From Croceibacterium_A sp964439725 (GTDB lineage Bacteria; Pseudomonadota; Alphaproteobacteria; Sphingomonadales; Sphingomonadaceae): a DNA stretch of 24,570 nt. Below the pieces are notes generated by a model, which saw only the letters and a program-made list of their open reading frames with translations, had not been told where the DNA came from and searched no databases. Each line of letters begins with the position of its first letter. Position 1 is the stretch's first letter. Location of the stretch: positions 1-24,570 of the forward strand of contig CAYTPY010000023.1 of assembly GCA_964439725.1 (NCBI GenBank), given 5' to 3'. Both the position numbers and the translations under genes were made by a program. Shown one piece after another: positions 7,179 through 15,066 of the stretch.

Positions 7179-8101
7179 CCGATCATCCCTCGATCGCCGG
7201 TATTCCGCTGGTGCTCGGCGGCAACGTGTTTGGTTGGACTGCGGACGAGGATGCCAGTTTCGCCATTCTCGATCGCTTTTACGAAGCCGGCGGTCGGATG
7301 GTCGATTCCGCTCAGGGATATTCGATCTGGGCGCCTGGCCACGTCGGCGGCGAGAGCGAGAGCGTGATAGGCAAGTGGCTGGAAGCACGCGGCGTTCGCT
7401 CCGAAATGCGTATCGCCACGAAGACGGGCATGTTTGGCAAGCCGGGCGACCTGGAACCTGGCAGGGTCCGCGAGGAGTTGGAAAAGTCGCTGGGGCGCCT
7501 TCGCACCGACTACGTCGACCTCTACTACGCGCACCGTGACGAACTTGGCACACCGCTACAGGAAGTAGCCGCCGGTTTCGACGCCCTGGTGACTGACGGT
7601 CTGGTTCGCGAACTCGGTGCGTCGAATTACGATGCAGCCCGCTTGGGCGAACTCCATTCGATTGCCCGCGCGAACAGCATGTCGCCCTTCACGGTCTTGC
7701 AGAACGAGTTCAACCTCGTTGAACGTGACGCCTACCCGCCAGAACTTCAGCAGTTCTGCGTCGAGCACGGGGTTGCGATGCTCCCGTGGTTCGGGCTCGC
7801 GGCCGGCTTTCTCACCGGCAAGTACCGGACCCGGGATGACCTGGAGCGATTCAATCGCGGTTCGAGCATCGAGCGCTTCTTCGACAAAGGTTTGAGCGTT
7901 CTGCCGGCCCTGGACCAAGTGGCGGCGGAAACCGGCGCTAGTCACGGGGCCGTCGCCCTGGCCTGGCTATTAAGACAACCCGGCGTGGTCGCCCCCCTCG
8001 CCAGTGCTCGCACGCCCGAGCAACTCGACATTCAGTTCGAGGCGCTCGACCTGCAACTAAGCCAAGAGCAGCTGGAGCGCCTCACCGCCGCGGGTAGCTG
8101 A
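7175..8101 (+). CDS. Aldo/keto reductase
   Basis: A 308-residue AKR-fold NADPH oxidoreductase. The catalytic tetrad is complete: D44, Y49, K83 and H120. Later segments (ELGASNYDAARL, the LQNEFNLVER strand, and a C-terminal VAPLASARTPEQL phosphate-binding region) match the YajO/IolS-like branch that reduces aldehydes and ketones. The start ATG overlaps the ribH stop (ATGA) and has AAGGAG at 7161-7166, so it is translationally coupled to ribH. No aldo/keto reductase belongs to the standard riboflavin pathway. It may be a hitch-hiker in the operon or act on a sugar-derived intermediate, which is speculation. Confidence 0.93.
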   Translation: MTDHPSIAGIPLVLGGNVFGWTADEDASFAILDRFYEAGGRMVDSAQGYSIWAPGHVGGESESVIGKWLEARGVRSEMRIATKTGMFGKPGDLEPGRVREELEKSLGRLRTDYVDLYYAHRDELGTPLQEVAAGFDALVTDGLVRELGASNYDAARLGELHSIARANSMSPFTVLQNEFNLVERDAYPPELQQFCVEHGVAMLPWFGLAAGFLTGKYRTRDDLERFNRGSSIERFFDKGLSVLPALDQVAAETGASHGAVALAWLLRQPGVVAPLASARTPEQLDIQFEALDLQLSQEQLERLTAAGS

Positions 8102-8124
8102 TCCGGCGGCCGAGTGACCTAACG

Positions 8125-8160
8125 GCGCGCTCGCGAGGCGAGAGCGTGCGCGGATCTTTT
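8125..8160 (+). terminator. Weak terminator-like hairpin after the riboflavin operon
   Basis: GCGCGCTCGC (8125-8134) can pair with the downstream GCGAG...CGTGCGC (8138-8151) through a two-base bulge and one G-T pair. A TTTT run ends at 8160, nine bases after the stem. The distance makes it a poor intrinsic terminator. It is the only candidate between the aldo/keto reductase and the next gene. Confidence 0.25.
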
Positions 8161-8194
8161 GGAACCCACGGGGCCGCTGGGCGCTCATTCCGGC

Positions 8195-8503
8195 ATGAAT
8201 GGACCGCTCGAATGGATCGCCGCGCTGGGCACGATGCTCGCCGCTGGTTTAATCGCCGCAGATTTGGGCCGACGCGTGACGGGATGGGGCTTCGTGCTGT
8301 TCTGTGCCGTGGCGGTAACCTGGGTGGTGTCGGGCCTGATCAGTGACGCGCTGCCTATCGCGGCCATGAACGCCATTCTGCTTCTGATCAACGCATGGGG
8401 TGTTTGGCAGTACCTGCTCAGTCCGAAGAACAAGGCCAAGCTGGAGAAGCTCGAGGCGCTTCAGGAAGAGGCGGAGCATGAAGCGCAAGCGGAGACCGCC
8501 TGA
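8195..8503 (+). CDS. Small membrane protein of unknown function, 102 residues
   Basis: The product has about three hydrophobic segments: residues 5-22, 30-48 and 52-70. An aromatic turn (NAWGVWQYL) follows, then a charged helical tail rich in Lys and Glu (NKAKLEKLEALQEEAEHEAQ) that is likely cytoplasmic. The frame is open from a TTG at 8159, but the ATG at 8195 starts just before the first hydrophobic segment and is the sensible choice. No strong ribosome site is seen. It converges on the antiporter gene across 129 bases in which I see no clear terminator. I do not recognise a named family. From memory, similar proteins occur in Sphingomonadales genomes. Confidence 0.75.
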   Translation: MNGPLEWIAALGTMLAAGLIAADLGRRVTGWGFVLFCAVAVTWVVSGLISDALPIAAMNAILLLINAWGVWQYLLSPKNKAKLEKLEALQEEAEHEAQAETA

Positions 8504-8632
8504 ACGCCGCCCTGCACCCGGAATACCGACACAGCCTCGTGGGTGGGAACTTTGAGCGCCTTCGAGGGTCGAAAGACTGGAGCCGCACCGCCTCCCTGGC
8601 CATCGGTCAAAGAACGTGCGGCCCCACCAACC

Positions 8633-9940
8633 TCAAATTACAGGCGTTTGTGAAGCCGTGCCCTCGGGCGCGTCTCTCACGTCCGCCAGCGCCCCCAGTT
8701 CACCGCGGGCACGCGCCTGGTGACCGTAGACCGCTTCGAAAAGCGGTGATGCCATCAGCGTCGTCACGATCGCCATCATCACCAATATGGAAAATAGCTC
8801 GACGCCGATCAGCCCTTGCTGAAGACCGATGTTGATGATGATCAGTTCCATCAGGCCGCGCGAGTTCATCAGAGCGCCGATGCCGAGCGCGGTGGGATTG
8901 TCCTGGCCGGTAAGTCTCGCGGCTGCCCAACATGCTCCGAATTTGGTCACGATAGAGGCGACCAGAACGATCGCGGCGGCGAGGAACAGCGATGGATCGG
9001 TCATGACGTCCAGCTTGGTGTTCAAGCCCGAGTAGGTGAAGAACATCGGTAGAAGCAGAACGACCGTGAAGGGCTCCAGCTTCGCGCGAAGTTCGCGGGT
9101 CAGCGCGCCGCGCGGCATAGCCGTGCCCAGCAGGAAGCCGCCAAAGACCGCGTGCATTCCGGCCCAGTCCATCGCGAAAGCAGAAAGTAGGAACAGCATC
9201 AGGACCAGGCTGAGAAGCGAATGGTCGATCCCGCCGTTCCGTTCGACGGCGCGGCCCAGCGGCGCGAAAAGGCGCGGCCCGAATCCCACCATCAGCACCC
9301 CGAAGGCGACGGCGCTTACGATCGCTTTCACAGCCACCCCCGCACCTGCCCCGAACGTAGCGAGCACGACGGCCAGCACGGCCCAGGCGCAGGCGTCGTC
9401 GATTGCGCCAGCTGAGAGCGAGAGCGTGCCTAGCGGTGACTTCGATAGGCCTCTTTCGTGGATGATGCGCGCCAACATCGGGAAAGCGGTGATCGCAATG
9501 CACGCCCCGAGGAAGAGCGTGGCTTCGCCGACGCTCATCTCGGACGAGAACAGACCCTGATCCATCAACCACGGCGCCAGCACAACGGCAATTGCGAAGG
9601 GAGCGGCCATACCGGAGAAGGACACGGCTCCGGCGCTGGCAGCGTTCAACCGGAAATGATCGCGATCGAAACCGAGGCCGACAAGAAACATGTACAGACC
9701 CACGCCCAACTGTGCCCCGACGTAGAGGATAGACTTCGACTCTTCAGGGAAGATCAGCGCACTTAGGTCAGGTAGCAGCAGCCCGAAAAGCGACGGGCCT
9801 AGCACGACGCCTGCAATCATCTCGCCGACCACTTGCGGTTGGCCGAGGAAGCGCTTGCCAAACCATCCGATGGTTCGCGCTGCGGCGACGATGACAAACA
9901 ATTGGATGAAGAAAACTACGCTGAGTTCTGCAGCCGTCAC
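8633..9940 (-). CDS. Cation/proton antiporter, CPA2 family (Kef/NhaS-like, no RCK domain)
   Basis: An integral membrane protein of about 435 residues with some twelve hydrophobic segments, exchanging protons for Na+ or K+ across the inner membrane. Seen: the conserved GEMIAGVVLGPSL loop near the N-terminus and the paired acidic motif in AGAIDDACAW (DD at about 181-182), which is the ion-binding site in CPA2. A C-terminal ALMNSRGLMELIIINIGL motif is also typical. It lacks the nucleotide-binding RCK/TrkA-N domain of KefB and KefC and ends in a short polar tail. Several GTG codons could start it. The one at 9940 has GGGGAG seven bases upstream, while the frame opens at 9955. A palindrome at 9968-9982 lies just upstream. 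Confidence 0.92.
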   Translation of the reverse strand: MTAAELSVVFFIQLFVIVAAARTIGWFGKRFLGQPQVVGEMIAGVVLGPSLFGLLLPDLSALIFPEESKSILYVGAQLGVGLYMFLVGLGFDRDHFRLNAASAGAVSFSGMAAPFAIAVVLAPWLMDQGLFSSEMSVGEATLFLGACIAITAFPMLARIIHERGLSKSPLGTLSLSAGAIDDACAWAVLAVVLATFGAGAGVAVKAIVSAVAFGVLMVGFGPRLFAPLGRAVERNGGIDHSLLSLVLMLFLLSAFAMDWAGMHAVFGGFLLGTAMPRGALTRELRAKLEPFTVVLLLPMFFTYSGLNTKLDVMTDPSLFLAAAIVLVASIVTKFGACWAAARLTGQDNPTALGIGALMNSRGLMELIIINIGLQQGLIGVELFSILVMMAIVTTLMASPLFEAVYGHQARARGELGALADVRDAPEGTASQTPVI

Positions 9941-9967
9941 CACCCCTCTCCCCACCGGCCACTGGTA

Positions 9968-9982
9968 ACGCTATCATAGCGT
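9968..9982. promoter_or_regulatory. Operator-like palindrome over the antiporter promoter
   Basis: ACGCTAT (9968-9974) and ATAGCGT (9976-9982) form a perfect 7-bp inverted repeat around one base. On the minus strand the centre reads TATGAT (9973-9978), a good -10 hexamer, with TTAGGC 18 bases upstream as a poor -35. The site lies about 28 bases ahead of the antiporter start, so a repressor binding here would block transcription. No regulator gene is adjacent. Confidence 0.5.
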
Positions 9983-10036
9983 AGCTCTCGCGCGGTGCCT
10001 AATGGAAGATGGCGCTGGCGTCCGATCCGCTGGCGT

Positions 10037-12118
10037 TCACCAGATCCTGACGCGTTGCTCGGGCGGCAGGTACAGATCATGGTCTGCGGTGACGTTAAAA
10101 GCCTGATACCATGCGTCAATGTTGCGGACCGCGAGGGCTCGGAAGTTGCCGGGAGCGTGAACACCGGTCGCGATGCGCTGGCGCAGAGCGGCATCGCGCG
10201 TCTTCGTCGCCCATGCCTGAGCGAATGCGATGAAGAAGCGCTGATCCCCCGTGAAACCGTCGATCACCGGGGCTTCCTTGTCGCCGAGCGATGCCCGATA
10301 CGCATCGTAGGCCGCCGCCAGTCCAGCAACGTCGGCGATGTTCTCGCCCAGCGTCAGTTCCCCGTTCACGTACAGGCCGGGGAGCGCTTCGTACTGGCTG
10401 TATTGCTCCGCCAGCGCACTTCCGTTTTGCTGGAAGACCTGGAGGTCTGCTGCAGTCCACCAGTCGCGCATCAGTCCGGTGCGATCGAACGCGGAGCCGG
10501 CATCGTCGAAGCTGTGGCTGATCTCGTGCCCGATCACGGCGCCGATAGCTCCGTAATTGAAGGCCGCATCGGCTGCCGGATCGAAGAACGGCCGCTGCAG
10601 GATCGCGGCAGGGAAGTTCATGGCGTTCTGCACCGGCAAGTTGACGGCGTTGACCAGTTGGGCGTTCATCCACCACTCGCGGCGGTTGAGCGGCTTGCCG
10701 ACTTTGGCAAGCTGCTGGCGGTAATAATGCAGCTCCGCCGCTTGCTTGTTCGCATAGGCCGCGCCGGGCGCGAGTTCGAGCGCGGAGTAGTCGGTCCACA
10801 CGTCGGGATAGCCGACGCCGACCTCCATCCCCTCCGCTTTGGCCTTGGCTTCCTGCTTCGTGGCCGGCGCCATCCAGTCGAGCTGATCGATCCGGGTTGA
10901 GAACGCTGCCTTGATGTTCTCGACCATGTTCTGGATCTGCGTCTTTGCCGAGACTGGGAAGTACCGCTCCACATAGAGCCGCCCCAGGGCATCACCGATA
11001 TGGGCGTTCACCGCCGCCAGGGCTCGTTTATCGCGCGGGCGCTGTTGTTCTTGGCCGGTGAGCTGGGTGCCGTTGAAGGCGAAGTGAAGCTCGTCGATCT
11101 CGGTGGGGAGGACGGATGCGTTCTTGTTGATCTGGTGGAAGATCAGCCAGTCCTTCCACGCTTCCACGGGCTCGGATTCCACGAGCGCGGCTAGCTTCGG
11201 GATGGAGCCCGAGTGGTAGGCATTGAACCTCTCCTGCCCGCCCAATTGCGCCGCAGCGAAGAAGGTCGGCCAATCGAGCCCGGGCGCCTTGCGAGGGAAA
11301 TCGGCCGCGCTCCAGATCTCTTTGGCCTTGGACCAATCCTCGCTTTCCTCACGCGTCGCATGTGCACGCGCGATCTTGACCTCGAGGTCCCAGATCCGCT
11401 CCGCTCGCGCCGCCGCGTCGTCGATCCCGGCTGCTTCGAGCATGTCGACGAGATATCGGCGGTAGGCCGCCTGGTGCGCCCTCATCGCCGCATCGGAGGA
11501 AAGGTAATACTCCCGCTCAGGCATGCCGAGGCCGCCTTGCAGCAGGTACGGCATGACCTCGCGCTCGGCGAGGGCCTGGGTGACGAAAAGGCCGAACAGA
11601 TTCTCGGTGGTCATGTCCGTCGCGTTGAGCGGATCGACGTCGGCCCGCAGAGTGGCGCCGAGCACGCGGGCTAGATCGGTCTTGTTGCGGATCGCCTCGA
11701 TACGGCCCAGGTCGCTAGCAATCGGCTGCATCCCGAGTCGATCGATCGTCGCCGTGTCGAGGAACGCATCGTAGAACGTCTTCACCCTCGCCCCGCTGGT
11801 GCCGGGTGCCGGCTCCGACTGCTGGAGCTCGCCGATCAAGGTCGCGAGGTTCTGCTCGGTCTGCTCGTTGGCGATCCAGAAGCCGCCGATGCTCGAGCGA
11901 TCGGCGGGTATCTCCGTCGCCTCCATCCAACCGCCGTTGGCGTAGCTGTAGAAGTCGTCGCCCGGATCGACCGAGAGATCCATCGCCGCCAAATCGATGC
12001 CCGATACCGTGGCCGCTGCATCCTGGGCCGCCTGTTCGTCGCCGTTCGCGCAAGCCGCTGGCCCGATGGTGAGCGTAGCGATGCCGAGGAGAAGGGCGGG
12101 AAGCAGGCGTGAATTCAT
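10037..12118 (-). CDS. M13-family (neprilysin-like) zinc metallopeptidase
   Basis: A 693-residue exported endopeptidase of the M13 family (PepO/neprilysin). Seen: zinc motif H531-E-I-S-H535, third ligand E592 and D596 in GENIAD, the N-A-V-N-L substrate region before the FPAAILQRPFFDP segment, and a C-terminal RVRIW. The N-terminal domain begins with DPGDDFYSYANGGW, typical of bacterial M13. The leader (MNSRLLPALLLG...GPAAC) is a signal peptide. C23 could be a lipid anchor, but its lipobox has Pro at -3 and is not canonical. The start at 12118 has GGAG five bases upstream. The longer frame to 12238 adds a basic stretch without signal-peptide character. It sits 120 bases downstream of eno in the same direction. 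Confidence 0.94.
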   Translation of the reverse strand: MNSRLLPALLLGIATLTIGPAACANGDEQAAQDAAATVSGIDLAAMDLSVDPGDDFYSYANGGWMEATEIPADRSSIGGFWIANEQTEQNLATLIGELQQSEPAPGTSGARVKTFYDAFLDTATIDRLGMQPIASDLGRIEAIRNKTDLARVLGATLRADVDPLNATDMTTENLFGLFVTQALAEREVMPYLLQGGLGMPEREYYLSSDAAMRAHQAAYRRYLVDMLEAAGIDDAAARAERIWDLEVKIARAHATREESEDWSKAKEIWSAADFPRKAPGLDWPTFFAAAQLGGQERFNAYHSGSIPKLAALVESEPVEAWKDWLIFHQINKNASVLPTEIDELHFAFNGTQLTGQEQQRPRDKRALAAVNAHIGDALGRLYVERYFPVSAKTQIQNMVENIKAAFSTRIDQLDWMAPATKQEAKAKAEGMEVGVGYPDVWTDYSALELAPGAAYANKQAAELHYYRQQLAKVGKPLNRREWWMNAQLVNAVNLPVQNAMNFPAAILQRPFFDPAADAAFNYGAIGAVIGHEISHSFDDAGSAFDRTGLMRDWWTAADLQVFQQNGSALAEQYSQYEALPGLYVNGELTLGENIADVAGLAAAYDAYRASLGDKEAPVIDGFTGDQRFFIAFAQAWATKTRDAALRQRIATGVHAPGNFRALAVRNIDAWYQAFNVTADHDLYLPPEQRVRIW

Positions 12119-12238
12119 CAGGACTCCGTTCAGGGTTCGCGCCGTCGGCGCGGGTGGATCATCGTGGGGATCGGCCCGTCTCGCTCGGTGAGCGCGGCAG
12201 AGGACCCGCTGCGCATGATGCGCAGTTCGCGGCTTCAA

Positions 12239-13525
12239 TCAACCGGCTAAACGGCCGAAGCACTTGGTTCCGGCATAGTGGGCCGCATCGCCGAGCTCTT
12301 CCTCGATCCGGATCAGCTGGTTGTACTTGGCGAGCCGGTCCGACCGCGCCAGCGATCCGGTTTTGATCTGGCCGCAGTTGGTGGCGACCGCGAGGTCGGC
12401 GATCGTCGCATCCTCCGTCTCGCCCGAGCGATGGCTCATCACCGCGGTGTAGCCGGCACGGTGGGCGATATCGACCGCCTGCAGCGTCTCGGTCAGCGTG
12501 CCGATCTGATTGACTTTCACCAACAGCGAGTTGGCCAGCCCCTTGCCGATGCCCATGCGCAGCCGCTCGGGATTGGTGACGAACAAGTCGTCGCCGACCA
12601 GCTGCACCCGGTCTCCGAGCCCGTCGGTGAGCGCTTTCCAGCCTTCGAAGTCATCCTCGCTCATCCCGTCTTCAATCGAGCGGATCGGGTAAGCGTCGCA
12701 GAGGTCGGCCAGATAGCGCGCGAATTCCTCCGGAGAGAGGCTCAGCCCTTCCCCCCTGATTTCGTACTTTCCGCCCTTGAAGAACTCGGTCGAGGCGCAG
12801 TCGAGCGCGAGCACCACATCCGTGCCAGGCTTGAGACCGGCCTGCTCGATCGAGGTCATGATGAAGTCCAGCGCGTCCCGGGTGCTGGCAAGCATGGGAG
12901 CAAACCCGCCCTCGTCGCCGACCGAGGTAGAAAGCCCCTTGTCGTGCAAGCCCTTCTTGAGCGTGTGGAAGATCTCGGCGCCCCAGCGCACGGCCTCGGC
13001 CAGCGTCGGTGCACCGACCGGCATGACCATGAATTCCTGGAAGTCGATCGGGTTGTCGGCATGCTCGCCGCCGTTGACGATGTTCATCATCGGCACCGGC
13101 AGCACATGCGCCGACACGCCGCCGACATAAGCCCACAGTGGCATGCCGCGCGCATCGGCGGCCGCTTTGGCTACCGCCAAGCTGACTCCCAGGATCGCGT
13201 TGGCACCGAGCCGCGCCTTGTTCGGCGTGCCGTCCAACTCGATCATGGCCAGGTCGAGCTCGCGCTGCTCTTCGGCATCGTAGCCGACCAGGCGCTCGGC
13301 GATCTCGCCGTTGACGGCGGCCACCGCCTTGGAGACTCCCTTTCCAAGATAACGGCCCTTGTCGCCGTCGCGCAGCTCGACCGCCTCGTGCGCGCCGGTC
13401 GAAGCACCCGAAGGAACCGCGGCCCGGCCCACACTGCCGTCCTCCAGCATCACGTCGACTTCGACTGTCGGGTTGCCCCGCGAGTCCAGAATTTCGCGGC
13501 CGTGGATATCGATGATAGCGGTCAT
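12239..13525 (-). CDS. eno: Enolase (phosphopyruvate hydratase)
   Basis: A 428-residue cytoplasmic glycolytic enzyme that interconverts 2-phosphoglycerate and phosphoenolpyruvate with Mg2+. Seen: N-terminal GREILDSRGNPTVEVD, SGASTGAHEAVELRD, the VGDEGGFAP loop, ALDCASTEFF (metal ligand), SIEDGMSEDD (metal ligand), VGDDLFVTN, catalytic K337 in LLVKVNQIG, and SHRSGETED. The length is normal. The start at 13525 has GGAG seven bases upstream. The frame extends 17 codons further, but those residues are not enolase-like. A possible sigma-70 promoter lies at 13548-13576. The gene is divergent from the stress-type membrane cluster. Confidence 0.98.
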   Translation of the reverse strand: MTAIIDIHGREILDSRGNPTVEVDVMLEDGSVGRAAVPSGASTGAHEAVELRDGDKGRYLGKGVSKAVAAVNGEIAERLVGYDAEEQRELDLAMIELDGTPNKARLGANAILGVSLAVAKAAADARGMPLWAYVGGVSAHVLPVPMMNIVNGGEHADNPIDFQEFMVMPVGAPTLAEAVRWGAEIFHTLKKGLHDKGLSTSVGDEGGFAPMLASTRDALDFIMTSIEQAGLKPGTDVVLALDCASTEFFKGGKYEIRGEGLSLSPEEFARYLADLCDAYPIRSIEDGMSEDDFEGWKALTDGLGDRVQLVGDDLFVTNPERLRMGIGKGLANSLLVKVNQIGTLTETLQAVDIAHRAGYTAVMSHRSGETEDATIADLAVATNCGQIKTGSLARSDRLAKYNQLIRIEEELGDAAHYAGTKCFGRLAG

Positions 13526-13547
13526 TTGGCGCTCCGAGGGAAGACGG

Positions 13548-13576
13548 AATTTTCCGGGAGTGTGGTAATCTGGCAA
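13548..13576 (-). promoter_or_regulatory. Candidate sigma-70 promoter for eno
   Basis: On the minus strand TTGCCA (13571-13576, five of six consensus bases) is followed after 17 bases by AAAATT (13548-13553, three of six). The predicted transcript would start near 13541, about 16 bases before the eno start codon. Confidence 0.3.
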
Positions 13577-13615
13577 GACACCCTTGCGTCCGGCGTCACG
13601 CGCCTCCTATGCGGC

Positions 13616-13640
13616 GGAACCGACCGGTGCAACCCGCGTT
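13616..13640 (+). promoter_or_regulatory. EcfG-type general stress promoter (GGAAC-N16-CGTT)
   Basis: GGAAC at 13616-13620 and CGTT at 13637-13640 are separated by 16 bases. This matches the consensus known for sigma EcfG, the general stress sigma factor of Alphaproteobacteria. It faces the four-gene membrane cluster. Transcription would start near 13647, giving a leader of about 67 bases that includes the hairpin at 13657-13674. Confidence 0.72.
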
Positions 13641-13656
13641 GGTTTGGGCAACTGAG

Positions 13657-13674
13657 AGGGGGGTTCCTCCCCCT
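13657..13674 (+). other. GC-rich hairpin in the leader of the membrane cluster
   Basis: AGGGGG (13657-13662) pairs perfectly with CCCCCT (13669-13674) around a six-base loop. It lies between the EcfG-type promoter and the ribosome site GGAAAGGG at 13701-13708. There is no T run behind it, so it is not an intrinsic terminator. It could influence mRNA stability or translation. Confidence 0.35.
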
Positions 13675-13713
13675 TCCGATCAAGCCCCTGGCGGATCAAT
13701 GGAAAGGGATATC

Positions 13714-14265
13714 ATGGCCGAAACTGCCGCTAAGACCCCGAAGCCGCGCAAGACCACTGCGAAGTCCGGCATCGACAGCAACGGAACCGACGCGGGCACC
13801 GACGTCGCCGTCCAATCCCACCGGGACGAAGCCAAGTCACGCTTCAACGCCGCGCTCGACGAGGCCCGCGCGGGAGCCGCCGCTCTCGGCGCCGGTGCCA
13901 AGGAGCGCGCGGACGGTTATCGCAATCAAGCCCGCGCCCGCGGCGAAGATTGGACCGGCGAAGCCAAGACCAAGGCACTCGAACTGGCGCGCGAAGGCAA
14001 GTCGAAAGCCAGCGAGGCTCTCACCGGGCTGAGCCGCGTCGTCGATGAGAACGCGCCGGTCCTCGAAGAAAATCTCGGCCCGAAGTATGCCGGCTACGCA
14101 CGGTCCGCTTCACGCAAGCTCCAGGACACCGCAACGACCCTTGATCAACGCAGCATCGAGGAACTGGGCGAAGACGCGCGTGAGTTCGTGCGCAAGAGCC
14201 CGGGGACGGCGGTTGGCTTGGCCGCGATCGCCGGCTTCCTTCTGGCCCGCATCTTTCGCCGGTGA
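13714..14265 (+). CDS. DUF883/YqjD-like membrane-anchored protein, 183 residues
   Basis: The N-terminal two thirds is a polar, Ala-, Lys- and Glu-rich, predicted helical region with repeated Ala-rich heptad-like stretches. The protein ends with REFVRKSPGTAVGLAAIAGF and a basic RR tail. This glycine-patterned single membrane helix closed by arginines is the layout of the YqjD/ElaB (DUF883) family, whose E. coli members are inner-membrane, ribosome-associated and stationary-phase induced. I chose the ATG at 13714 because GGAAAGGG lies five bases upstream. An ATG at 13699 is less well placed. The stop overlaps the next start (GTGA). The EcfG-type promoter upstream suggests stress induction. Confidence 0.82.
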   Translation: MAETAAKTPKPRKTTAKSGIDSNGTDAGTDVAVQSHRDEAKSRFNAALDEARAGAAALGAGAKERADGYRNQARARGEDWTGEAKTKALELAREGKSKASEALTGLSRVVDENAPVLEENLGPKYAGYARSASRKLQDTATTLDQRSIEELGEDAREFVRKSPGTAVGLAAIAGFLLARIFRR

Positions 14266-14714
14266 CGTCCGCCGACGACGATCTCGCCGTCCCGCTCCAG
14301 CGGGGCGGTGACGTCGCGCCCGAAATCAATACACCCCCGCTCGAGGATGCGCCCGAGGATGCGGAAGAGACTCTGCGATCGCTCCGCGAAGACGTCGAAG
14401 CGCTGATTGCGGACGGCCGCACTTACCTGCAGAGCGAACTGCTCTATCAGAAAACTCGCGCCGCGTTCGTCGCCGATCGCGGGAAGTCGGCACTGGTCTA
14501 TGGGGCAGCCGGAGCCTTGCTTGGGCTCCTTGCGCTGATCGGCCTCACCGTCGGCCTGATCATTGCCCTGACGCCGCACCTCACGGCGTGGGGCGCCAGT
14601 GCGCTCGTCGTCGGGCTGCTGCTGCTCGGGGCGGGACTTGCGGTCCGCACCGCGATGGCGCGGTGGACATCACTGATGGGCGCGATCGGCGGGGATGCCG
14701 GAGGGAAGACGTGA
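14262..14714 (+). CDS. YqjE-like (phage holin superfamily 6 / DUF1469) membrane protein, 150 residues
   Basis: An acidic N-terminal tail of about 45 residues is followed by a helical stretch (TYLQSELLYQKTRAAFVADRG) and two membrane segments, roughly residues 78-105 and 108-130. The arrangement is that of the YqjE family often called phage holin family protein. In E. coli yqjE sits next to yqjD, just as here it follows a YqjD-like gene. The start is GTG, overlapping the previous stop by four bases, and the stop overlaps the next GTG start in the same way. No phage genes are nearby, so a holin role is unlikely. Confidence 0.82.
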   Translation: MTSADDDLAVPLQRGGDVAPEINTPPLEDAPEDAEETLRSLREDVEALIADGRTYLQSELLYQKTRAAFVADRGKSALVYGAAGALLGLLALIGLTVGLIIALTPHLTAWGASALVVGLLLLGAGLAVRTAMARWTSLMGAIGGDAGGKT

Positions 14715-15022
14715 GCGACCTGCAAAGACAACTCGCCGAAGACAAGGCGGTGCGAGATGCGGCACTGGCTTTGCTGAAGGCCGACATTGCCTTGGTTCGC
14801 ACCGATCTCGAACAGCGCGGGATCGGCGGCCGTATTTCCCATCGGCTCAGCGATAGCACGATGGACATGATCGACGATGCTGTCGATTATGCCGAAGAGA
14901 ACAAGAGCAAGGTGGCTGCCGCCATCGCGGCAATCGTTATTTGGTTTGCTCGCGGACCGATACTGGACGGGCTGGCTGCCTTTCTCGGCCTCGACGAACA
15001 AGAAGAGGAACCCAGCGCCTGA
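14711..15022 (+). CDS. Small single-pass membrane protein of unknown function, 103 residues
   Basis: It starts with a charged helical region (DLQRQLAEDKAVRDAALALLKADIALVRTDLE), followed by a linker and a single hydrophobic segment at about residues 67-85. The tail is acidic (LDEQEEEPSA). The GTG start overlaps the previous stop by four bases, so translation is coupled in a three-gene chain. The position is where yqjK would sit in the enterobacterial yqjCDEK order, but I see no convincing sequence match to YqjK. Its 3' end carries the GGAAC box of the second EcfG-type promoter. Confidence 0.75.
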   Translation: MSDLQRQLAEDKAVRDAALALLKADIALVRTDLEQRGIGGRISHRLSDSTMDMIDDAVDYAEENKSKVAAAIAAIVIWFARGPILDGLAAFLGLDEQEEEPSA

Positions 15023-15032
15023 ACGGGCCGTT
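15007..15032 (+). promoter_or_regulatory. Second EcfG-type promoter (GGAAC-N17-CGTT)
   Basis: GGAAC at 15007-15011 and CGTT at 15029-15032 are 17 bases apart, within the 16-17 spacing known for EcfG promoters. It overlaps the 3' end of the 103-residue gene and points at the 163-residue gene. Transcription would start near 15039, leaving a 28-base leader with AGGAG at 15054-15058. Confidence 0.65.
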
Positions 15033-15066
15033 CCGCGCTTGATTGATCCATCCAGGAGTTGACACG

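Noticed and set aside
8161..8185. GGAAC-N16-CGCT as a third EcfG promoter
   Set aside because: The -10 box has a mismatch (CGCT for CGTT) and the predicted start would leave almost no leader before the ATG at 8195.
12278..14032. 584-codon open frame on the plus strand
   Set aside because: It is the antisense shadow of enolase and runs into the membrane-cluster gene in another frame. Its composition (Arg, Gly, His, Asp) is typical of GC-rich shadows.
14262..14714. Phage holin gene as a sign of prophage
   Set aside because: The family name is misleading. It is a YqjE-type membrane protein in a chromosomal cluster with no phage genes around it.
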